This document shows, piece by piece, positions 30,801-42,800 of a stretch of 64,000 nt of DNA. Location: NCBI GenBank assembly GCA_020796225.1, contig CM036753.1, positions 4,920,501-4,984,500 of the forward strand, read 5' to 3'. The notes beneath the pieces were generated by a model. That model was not told the origin of the DNA. It saw nothing but the letters and a program-made list of their open reading frames with translations, and made no database searches. The position numbers were made by a program, and so were the translations under genes. Each line of letters starts with the position of its first letter. Within the stretch, counting starts at the first letter, position 1. Source of the DNA: Arion vulgaris. Taxonomy: Eukaryota > Mollusca > Gastropoda > Stylommatophora > Arionidae.

Positions 30801-33800
30801 ATCTACAACTCCCATCTCCAGGTGTTCCTGGGTCTTCCCTACCTCTATTGCCCTGGGGGTTCCATCATAGAGCCTGTCTTGTGATGCTGTTAGGGGTTTC
30901 CTCAGTGTGTGTCCTATCCATCACCACCTTCTGCTCCTTATCTCTTGTTCCACCTGTCATTGTCCTGTTCTAGCCCAGAGTTCCCTGTTTGTAGTCCTGT
31001 CATACCATCGCAGGTGGAGTATCCTGCTGAGGATCTATTGATGAATGTCTGCAACTTGTTGGTGTTCCCCTTAGCTGTTTTCCATGTTTCCGCTCCATAT
31101 AGAAGGGCAGCCTTGACATTTGAGTTAAATATCATCTTAGTTTTATTCCTGATCATTCTTGAACTCCATATGTTCTTCAGAATGGCAATGGCTGATTTTG
31201 CTTTTTGTATTTGTACAAATTATGCTATACATAATTTGTTTTTAAAACTGGGATATCATTCATACATTAGAGATATTATTAGTAAATTCTCTCCTTTTGG
31301 GGGTCTCTGTGGCTAAGTGGCTATGCTCTTGCCTTGCGTTCCGAAGGCCATGGGTTTGAATCTAGACTGCACTGTTCTGTTACGAGTGCATTTTTCAAGA
31401 GACCTTTAGTTTTGTTGCAGAAGCTAAAGAGTTCATGTTTTGTGCAATACTCTGGCATATGGCGTGCCATTTCTGCGAGAGGTACCTAGCCAAACAGGTA
31501 AAACCGAGAAATGGCACACCATATGCCGAGAGGTACCTAGCCATACAGGGTAAAACCTGGTGCAATGATGTCAATTCCATGGCTTTAGACTCTTTTTTGT
31601 TTGGTAAACAGAAGGTCTGAAAAAAGGCATATTGCTTCCCTTGAACCACTTAAAATGATCAGTTGATTTGTTTTCTACCTTTGGTTCGCCATGTGAAGTG
31701 GCTGACTGTTCACTGAGAGTTAATGTTGCAAATTTGTATGTGAAATTTGTAGAGCTTATTCATCATTAATGTATTATACAAGAGTCTTTGATGGTTAATA
31801 AGATTATAGTGTTTAGCATACCATTTGTTAATGTTAATAATATATCTAATACATTATATCTACCACTATATTAACAACCGTTAGTTTTCATTGTTGACCA
31901 CACAAAAAAAGTTCAGTCTTTACAAAATTATTATAAATTCTCTCATGATAAAATAACAATTTAAAAAGTGGTAATAAATTCATAATCTAAATGTTATTTT
32001 TGTCTATATATGTTAATCCTTGTTGTCTTTTTTTCTCCAAAAGTCATATGTTATGCATTTGAAATTTATTGTCCAGTATTGAGCATTAAATGTAAGATAT
32101 TAAACATTTAATGTAAACTCAGATAACGTTACCATTCATTGGTTTTTTTGTTTACAGAACTTTGGCTTTGGGTTTTCTAATACTTTTGGTTGTTGGCATT
32201 ATTTTGATTGATTTCTTTCTCCTCTATAATTTTATTACCAGTAATCTGATCTTTCTTTCAGCCTAAATCCCATTCCAAGACGGTGAGAATGTGCTTATCT
32301 TCTTGCATATGTGTTGTTTTGAAAACATTCATTTTGACTGCTGATCGACTTACTAACAATCATATAACAGATCTTACGTTCTGCATCTTACCTTGTGAAG
32401 CAGTCAGACATTTATTTTGGGAAATTCCTGTACCTGGCTTCTACATTAATTGTGTTTATTAACCCTTTCACTCCATCAATTTTAATTTTTTTACCACCAG
32501 ACACTTGATTTTGTAATGTATACTGAATTGACAGTATTTAGCTTTGAAAAATTCAGAAATACAGCGTGCAGTATTTCGCTTAGATGATGAAAGGGTTAAC
32601 AGAATTTTTGTGTGAAGTACAAGAGATTAATTTTCTTGATTTTGTTCAAAATTATGTAAATCTGTTTAATTCATATATTACATGACAGATTCTTTTCTAG
32701 GAGCTTTTTTAATAAATAGAAAATGCAGTTTGAATGCTCTTATTGTAGAGCGAGCATTCACTGATGTAGTCAAGTTGCTAGTATGCTTGCTTCACAATCA
32801 GAACAGATGGGTTGTTTTATTTTGCATCTCATGCATGTTACAGTTAATCCCTTTGAAAAATGGGTAACTTGCTGGTTGAGTTATCAAGAGAAAATTTAAT
32901 CTGGCAATAATTTTTTCACTTCACCTTCAAATACTAACAATTGAGTACTGAGATGTCTACATCACCACACGTCCATACGACATTATATAGTATTACCTTT
33001 ACCTTCTTTAAACCTATGTTACAGAGATAATTTTTCTTATTTTAAATCAATAACTTATTTCTTAAAATCAAATTTGAAGTTTAAATATAAATGCGATATA
33101 CTGAACACTTTAGACAACAAATTTGCAATGGAATATATATTTTAAAAACATATCAGATAACTAAATTGTACTGAATATATATATATTTTTTTTTTAAAGT
33201 GATATACATACACAAAACACTTCAGATTTCCAAATTATAATAAAATTCAAATCTCTAAGAGTCAACAGCATAAGTTTTATTAATGTTATTTATTATTATT
33301 ACTGTAACATTTCTCCATTTTTGTTGTTGACTGCCTATTTCATACAAATTGTTCTCCTCCTTGTCATATTGAATAACACTAGCAATTTCATTTGTTATTT
33401 CTGACCATTTTGGTATGCAGTAGCTGGGATAAATAATAAACATTGGCAGTTTAGAAGTAATGGGGATTAGTAGTAATACTATTAGCATCATGAAGAAAGT
33501 AGTAATGGATATAAGTAGTAATGACGTTCATTGACTACAAAAAAATATCATAGATATTGCTAATAGCTTTCATGAAAAAGTAGTAATGGTTATTAGTAAA
33601 AGTATTACTGATGTCGTGAAAAAGTAGCTATGATACGTCCATCATCATCATTAGAGTTATATGAGATGATTCATTTTTTCATTACTTCATTGTTATGTTC
33701 TCATAATATAATATTGTTTGGTACAAATATGAAATGCATGTGTAAAGATCTTGTTCTTGGAGAAATAACCAACAGATAGTGGGGATATGTCATTTGTTTA

Positions 33801-36800
33801 ACTAACATTCAAGAGTCTTGGCTATTTGACATTAGTCCTGATTATCTGATTCACTAGTTGTTGATTGGTTATTGATTACTGAACTGATGTGAAGCACCCG
33901 AGTGGTTGCTGGGGCCCAAATTTGGGTGTAAATAATAGAACCACTGTTACCTGCAACACATGTTGTAAGAGGCGACTAAGGAGGTTGGGCGTGGGCTAGC
34001 TACCCACACCGTAAAAAATACTAGATGGCTACAGAACGGAGAACGAACTGAGTAAACGCTGGCTAAAACCGGACACATCACCGAAGGATAAGCTCCAAAT
34101 GGTCCTGAAGATGTGACGTAAACACACCAATGCTAAGGCTGCATGAATCAGATTTCCACATGAATAGAATTTATGGGAGGTCTGGTACATCGGTCTGGGC
34201 AGTGATCGAGAGAGAGAGAGGGAGAGAACTGATGTAATAGCACTCTAACAGATGTTGAAGGGTATGCATAATGATAGTTCCCTTTGCTCACTGGTCAAAC
34301 ATACTGCTCACTCTGCCTCTCATGTATCCAGTTTTACTTATACAACATGTAACTACAAACTCCTTAAATCGCCGGATAGATTCAACATCAATTTGAGTGT
34401 CCTTATCCAACAGGCAGTCACTAAGAGTTTGAAGTTATCCTCTTTATCCATCTTCAACTCTGTGACAATCCTATTAATGCAAGCCTGTCTGCTCTCTAAT
34501 TGCCGCGAACACTTGCATGCCCAAGACAGTATATCTACGTAAGCCTCTGGAGGTTGGAAACCTCTACAGACAATATCCATTCATACTGCAACTTGCCATT
34601 TTGTACCTTACAAAGCATCGATTAAGAGTTAGACACAACAACGCCCCTTGTAAATGTAGTTTCAGAGAGCCGATGGAGGGCTGCAGTAACTGCCTCAGCG
34701 GAGAGGGACTGAGCCATGTGAGGCAAAACTTGACGCAGTGAAGTAAATCCTTCTGCTTTAGACTGGAAGACTTTGTTGTGTAATCTTTACTTCACTCTGT
34801 AACACCCCTACCATGTATTGTCTCTCTCAAGCCCACCATGTTTGCTACATCCATTGCCTCTCTCAAGCCCATCATGTTCGCCACATCCATTGCCTCTCTC
34901 AAGACTAACAGAATACCATAATCATCAGATGAGATGTAATTTATGTCAGATAATCAGGACTTGTATGTACAATTTTAACAAAAATAAAAAGAAGACACTA
35001 AATTAAAGTTATAAATTTTCTACCAGATTTCTCCAGTTTTTTATTCTATAATAACAAACAAATAATCCTATTTTTGATAATAACATTAAGTTAGTGAACC
35101 TAGTTGCCATGGAATATACTCCTCTCCAAGAACAGTGGTATTGTAACGCTAATGTTTTACCTTCCCATTATTGAACATCATTGAAACAAGGACCACAACT
35201 CTTCATTAGCTTGACTTGACAGCTTGTTAATATTCGAAATTGTTTGTAACCAATAACCTCTATTCCTTGTGCTTCCATTTTTTCTCTCTCTTATTCCTTT
35301 CAATGCTGTGCTTTGGGGAACAGGTGAAAAGTTTAAGCAGTATCGGTGTGAATAATCCTATATATAGTTATTGTATAGTTGATCGAAGCAGAAGGTTGAT
35401 GAAGTCGGTGAGTCATGTTAGTCTGTTAGACAACAGTTTGTAGATATGTCTTAAACAGGGCCACAGCAAATATCTACAAATATTTGTAGACTTCATATAA
35501 TAATAAAAGTTACTGATGTTGCTCAAGACTTACAATACTCTTTTAACCAGGCAAGGCAACTATAATAAATAAAACTTCAATTCATTTGTTTACAGAATTT
35601 CTTAATTATTTCCCTACCAAGAAGGTTACTGACACTATCGCTTCTCTGCCTTTTTGGCTAGATCAAAGTGTAATGCCCACTTGATCGCTGTCAAAGGGTG
35701 AGAACCTTCATAAAACTCAGATAGCACAATAAACACTTTTAAACAAACTCTGAGCAGCTCTCATTCGAAAGAATGACAATGCTCTGAGTTTACACATTCA
35801 ACTGTAACTGGGTCCACTCATTGTGGCACTTCGGGTAGGGCCGATAAAAGAAAGCTCTGGCAGCAATTTGTTAATGATACCATAACTTTTATCCCACAAA
35901 CATTTCTGTTTACATTGCTGTTGGTATCACATTAATATATACAAGTCAATATACTATTTTGTTTAATATATTTGTTTCATTATTTATAGCTGCGATAAAA
36001 ACTTGAAAGGTTTAGTACAAAGAGAAAGAAAGTAATCTTAAAAAAGCTCACAATGTAAACCACTATAGTGGTCATTGGTAGGAATGAGTTAAGAAGAGAT
36101 AGAATATATTGACTGAGTGTGTAGTATGAAACTTTATTTGCTCTGGCCTTGTTTAGTTATAATAAAAGTGTTTACTATCTTCAAAAATGTTGATATAATT
36201 TATTTCCAACATAATTTATAAGTAACATTGAATCAGATCATCATAGTATCTTTACTAATCTTATACAATTAATCTGAGATTTTATATTAATCATAGTCTG
36301 TTAGGCTTTCTCTTGTAATCCTGTACAGTAAATACTAGTTTAACTAGATTGTTGTCTATACAAAACTATATTAAAGAATGTCAATGTGAATGTCAACTTT
36401 ATGTGCAAAACAGCTGAGTTACATCAAACATTTTAGAACATGTTTTCATTTGTTGTTGATATTATAAATACTTGCTAAGATTATATCTTGCCCATGTTTT
36501 ACTGGGGTCTGCAAGGAGCAAAGAATAGTAACACTGCAACCTACAAAGCATGTCGTTAGAGACGACTGAGGTAGGGGCCTAGGAAGCTACCCTAGTAAAT
36601 AAAAAGAGTTGCAGAAATTGGATATGCTGACCTACTTGTAGGCACATAACTGGCACAACATACAATCGCTCTTGGCTGAATCACATACAGATCACAAAGA
36701 GTGGTTTAACAAGTGGTCGATATGGAGAGTACAACGAAGAAAAGATTATATCTACTGACAATGCAGGATATCAACCCAACATTACCATCAATAATGAAGT

Positions 36801-39800
36801 ATATCTACTGACAATGCAGGATATCAACCCAACATTACCATCAATAATGAAGAAATGTGTGTGTGTGTGAAACATGGACATTTAACAAAGCAGTGAAAAA
36901 ACAGATATGTGCGTTGGAATATAAATGTTACAGAAGAGTCATCCATTTATCAGGAACAGAGAAGAGAACAAATAAATCTATTCAGAAAGAACTCAAAATC
37001 AAAGGCTTATGCTACAGAATAAGAATGAGAAAATCGAAGCATGTTGGACATATAAAGAGACACAAAGGGTTGGGAAGACCATTATGGAAGGAGGCATCCT
37101 GGTAAAGAAGAGGAAGACCATGGAGAAGATCATGATGACTGCAGAAGTGGGACATCTGACCTATGAGAGAGAGACAAATTCGGAAGGACTGTTACTGTGG
37201 TAAAGATCTGATCAGACAAGCTATGTGTTGATATCGATATTATAAATACATACTAAGATTATATCTTCCTGACATTGCAAGATATCAACCCAAAATTATC
37301 AACAATAATAAAGAAATGGAAAATGTAACAAACTTGGAATATCTTGTCTCTGTCTGAACTACATTGAAAACTATATCAAAGAAATCAGAAGACTGACCAT
37401 GATAATTCATAGCTTCCAGAATATGCAGATTCTATGGTATAACACAAGCAAGGTAACAACAGTTTCAGTGGGAACTTATGTGAAATCTCATTATGAACAT
37501 AAGAAATATAACACAAACAAGGTAACAACAGTTTCAGTGGGAACTTATGTGAAATCTCATTATGAACATAAGAAATAGACAACCAAGGTAACAACAGTTT
37601 CAGTGGGAACTTATGTGAAATCTCATTATGAACATAAGAAATATAACACAAACAAGGTAACAACAGTTTCAGTGGGAACTTATGTGAAATCTCATTATGA
37701 ACATAAGAAATAGACAACCCAAGGTAACAACAGTTTCAGTGGGAACTTATGTGAAATCTCATTATGAACATAAGAAATATAACACAAGCAAGGTAACAAC
37801 AGTTTCAGTGGGAACTTATGTGAAATCTCATTATGAACATAAGAAATATAACACAAGCAAGGTAACAACAGTTTCAGTGGGAACTTATGTGAAATCTCAT
37901 TATGAACATAAGAAATATAACACAAACAAGGTAACAACAGTTTCAGTGGGAACTTATGTGAAATCTCATTATGAACATAAGAAATATAACACAAACAAGG
38001 TAACAACAGTTTCAGTGGGAACTTATGTGAAATCTCATTATGAACATAAGAAATATAACACAAACAAGGTAACAACAGTTTCAGTGGGAACTTATATGAA
38101 ATCTCATTATGAACATAAGAAATATAACACAAACAAGGTAACAACAGTTTCAGTGGCAACTTATGTGAAATCTCATTATGAACATAAGAAATATAACACA
38201 AACAAGGTAACAACAGTTTCAGTGGGAACTTATGTGAAATCTCATTATGAACATAAGAAATATAACACAAACAAGGTAACAACAGTTTCAGTGGGAACTT
38301 ATGTGAAATCTCATTATGAACATAAGAAATATAACACAAGCAAGGTAACAACAGTTTCAGTGGGAACTTATGTGAAATCTCATTATGAACATAAGAAATA
38401 TAACACAAACAAGGTAACAACAGTTTCAGTGGCAACTTATATGAAATCTCATTATGAACATAAGAAATATAACACAAACAAGGTAACAACAGTTTCAGTG
38501 GGAACTTATGTGAAATCTCATTATGAACATAAGAAATATAACACAAACAAGGTAACAACAGTTTCAGTGGGAACTTATGTGAAATCTCATTATGAACATA
38601 AGAAATAGACAACCCAAGGTAACAACAGTTTCAGTGGGAACTTATGTGAAATCTCATTATGAACATAAGAAATATAACACAAGCAAGGTAACAACAGTTT
38701 CAGTGGGAACTTATGTGAAATCTCATTATGAACATAAGAAATATAACACAAGCAAGGTAACAACAGTTTCAGTGGGAACTTATGTGAAATCTCATTATGA
38801 ACATAAGAAATATAACACAAACAAGGTAACAACAGTTTCAGTGGGAACTTATGTGAAATCTCATTATGAACATAAGAAATATAACACAAACAAGGTAACA
38901 ACAGTTTCAGTGGGAACTTATGTGAAATCTCATTATGAACATAAGAAATATAACACAAACAAGGTAACAACAGTTTCAGTGGGAACTTATATGAAATCTC
39001 ATTATGAACATAAGAAATATAACACAAACAAGGTAACAACAGTTTCAGTGGCAACTTATGTGAAATCTCATTATGAACATAAGAAATATAACACAAACAA
39101 GGTAAAACAGTTTCAGTGGGAACTTATGTGAAATCTCATTATGAACATAAGAAATATAACACAAACAAGGTAACAACAGTTTCAGTGGGAACTTATGTGA
39201 AATCTCATTATGAACATAAGAAATATAACACAAGCAAGGTAACAACAGTTTCAGTGGGAACTTATGTGAAATCTCATTATGAACATAAGAAATATAACAC
39301 AAACAAGGTAACAACAGTTTCAGTGGCAACTTATATGAAATCTCATTATGAACATAAGAAATATAACACAAACAAGGTAACAACAGTTTCAGTGGGAACT
39401 TATGTGAAATCTCATTATGAACATAAGAAATATAACACAAACAAGGTAACAACAGTTTCAGTGGGAACTTATGTGAAATCTCATTATGAACATAAGAAAT
39501 ATAACACAAACAAGGTAACAACAGTTTCAGTGGGAACTTATGTGAAATCTCATTATGAACATAAGAAATATAACACAAGCAAGGTAACAACAGTTTCAGT
39601 GGGAACTTATGTGAAATCTCATTATGAACATAAGAAATATAACACAAACAAGGTAACAACAGTTTCAGTGGGAACTTATGTGAAATCTCATTATGAACAT
39701 AAGAAATATAACACAAGCAAGGTAACAAAGTTTCAGTGGAACTTATTGAAATCTCATTATGAACATAAGAAATATAACACAAACAAGGTAACAACAGTTT

Positions 39801-42800
39801 CAGTGGGAACTTATGTGAAATCTCATTATGAACATAAGAAATATAACACAAACAAGGTAACAACAGTTTCAGTGGGAACTTATGTGAAATCTCATTATGA
39901 ACATAAGAAATATAACACAAGCAAGGTAACAACAGTTTCAGTGGGAACTTATGTGAAATCTCATTATGAACATAAGAAATATAACACAAACAAGGTAACA
40001 ACAGTTTCAGTGGAACTTATGAAATCTCATTATGAACATAAGAAATATAACACAAGCAAGGTAACAACAGTTTCAGTGGGAACTTATGTGAAATCTCATT
40101 ATGAACATAAGAAATATAACACAAACAAGGTAGCAACAGTTTCAGTGGGAACTTATGTGAAATCTCATTATGAACATAAGAAATATAACACAAACAAGGT
40201 AACAACAGTTTCAGTGGGAACTTATATGAAATCTCATTATGAACATAAGAAATATAACACAAACAAGGTAACAACAGTTTCAGTGGCAACTTATATGAAA
40301 TCTCATTATGAACATAAGAAATATAACACAAACAAGGTAACAACAGTTTCAGTGGCAACTTATATGAAATCTCATTATGAACATAAGAAATATAACACAA
40401 ACAAGGTAGCAACAGTTTCAGTGGGAACTTATGTGAAATCTCATTATGAACATAAGAAATATAACACAAACAAGGTAAATAAATTTCAGTGGAACTTATA
40501 TGAAATCTCATTATGAACATAAGAAATATAACACAAACAAGGTAACAACAGTTTCAGTGGCAACTTATATGAAATCTCATTATGAACATAAGAAATATAA
40601 CACAAACAAGGTAACAACAGTTTCAGTGGCAACTTATATGAAATCTCATTATGAACATAAGAAATATAACACAAACAAGGTAGCAACAGTTTCAGTGGGA
40701 ACTTATGTGAAATCTCATTATGAACATAAGAAATATAACACAAACAAGGTAACAACAGTTTCAGTGGGAACTTATGTGAAATCTCATTATGAACATAAGA
40801 AATATAACACAAACAAGGTAACAACAGTTTCAGTGGGAACTTATATGAAATCTCATTATGAACATAAGAAATATAACACAAACAAGGTAACAACAGTTTC
40901 AGTGGGGAACTTATGGAAATCTCATTATGAACATAAGAAATATAACACAAACAAGGTAACAACAGTTTCAGTGGGAACTTATATGAAATCTCATTATGAA
41001 CATAAGAAATATAACACAAACAAGGTAACAACAGTTTCAGTGGGAACTTATGAAATCTCATTATGAACATAAGAAATAGACAACTATCATTTCTTGAAAT
41101 TTCAAGAGAAAAGATTTTTAGAGCACATGGTGATAACTGACCAAATATGTAAAGCTGAAGGATTGGCTTCATTTCACTGGGTTTTATCCAATATTGCTCG
41201 GTCTGTCTCCACAGAAAAGGCATGCCACCTGCCGAGAATATTGCACAAAGCACAAACTCAAGAGAGATTTGAAGAAATTGTTAATGTAGGCAAACTATGC
41301 CTTCGATCATGGGCATGCTCAGCAGTAGAAGACTAAGATGGCTAGGGCATGTCAGAAGAATGAACAATTGCTGTATACCACAACAAGTGTTGTTCTGTGA
41401 ACTTTCGGAAGGAAGAGACACAAGGCAGACCACTGCTCAGATATAAGGATATCTGCAAGATCTCAATGAAGAGTTTTTCTGTCACAATAAATAGGAAAAA
41501 AACTAGCTGATGACCGAGTTATGTGAAAAGCAACATTATGCAAAAGTGCAGAATCTTTTGAAAAGAGACTTAGTGATGAGCTGAAAGGCAAGAGAGACAA
41601 GAGCAAACTCAGAAGTTGTTACAGTAAAACACGCCAATTGACTGTCTTTAAAGACGAAAAATGCCATATAAATTCTCTGTATAGTAAAATCTTAGTTTTT
41701 TTTATTATTGATGACAAATTTGATGTTGAAATTGATGATAGGCGTTGCTAGTTTGTTAATAGATGTTTGTGTAATAGATGATCTCTCTTATGTAATGTAG
41801 GTTTTAAAGATTACTTTTTTAACCAAAATATTATGTAACTATGACTCGAGTTTGAAATTTTTTGTTGTATATCTTGAATGGAAATATTTGTGACAAATTA
41901 ATAAATTTATTTATTAGTAGGATTTAGTCTTTCAATTCATTTCAATTAATCAGTGTGAAACTTAAGCATGTGTAGATAGTGTTGATAATATGTGGTTGTT
42001 GTAGAGAACACACGTAGATGGTTCTTGTGTCATGTGATAGTTGTAGAGAACACAAGTAGACAGTTCTTGTGTCATGTGATAGTTGTAGAGAACACAAGTA
42101 GACAGTTCTAGCATCATGTGTAAGTTGTAGAGAAACATGTAGACAGTTCTAGTATCATGTGTAGTTGTAGAGAACACATGTAGACAGTTCTAGTATCATG
42201 TGTAAGTTGTAAAGAACACATGTAGACAGTTCTAGTATCATGTGTAAGTTGTAGAGAACACATGTAGACAGTTCTTGTATCATGTGTAAGTTGTAGAGAA
42301 CACAAGTAGAAAGTTCTAGCATCATGTGTATGTTGTAGAGAACACATGTAGACAGTTCTAGTATCATGTGTAAGTTGTAAAGAACACATGTAGACAGTAC
42401 TAGTATCATGTGTAAGTTGTAGAGAACACAAGTAGACAGTTCTAGTATCATGTGTAAGTTGTAGAGAACACAAGTAGACAGTTCTAGCATCATGTGTAAG
42501 TTGTAGAGAACACATGTAGACAGTTCTAGTATCATGTGTAAGTTGTAGAGAACACATGTAGACAGTTCTAGTATCATGTGTAAGTTGTAGAGAACACATG
42601 TAGACAGTTCTTGTATCATGTGTAAGTTGTAGAGAACACAAGTAGACAGTTCTAGTATCATGTGTAAGTTGTAGAGAACACATGTAGACAGTTCTGTATC
42701 ACATGTAAGTTGTAGAGAACACAAGTAGACAGTTCTTGTATCATGTGTATGTTGTAGAGAACACATGTAGACAGTTCTAGTATCATGTGTATGTTGTAGA

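Noticed and set aside
30909..31316. 135-codon open frame on +
   Set aside because: Antisense of a LINE RT fragment, whose minus-strand reading has the real protein similarity.
31303..31375. tRNA gene
   Set aside because: Good A and B boxes but it is the head of a repeated SINE with further copies on the minus strand.
35637..35680. Genuine U2 snRNA gene
   Set aside because: Similarity ends after about 38 bases and a second copy shares the unrelated body, so it is a repeat.
37695..40516. Long open frames on both strands, up to 466 codons
   Set aside because: They follow from a 69-bp tandem unit that is a multiple of three and lacks stops; both strands are equally open and there is no start context, signal or unique sequence.
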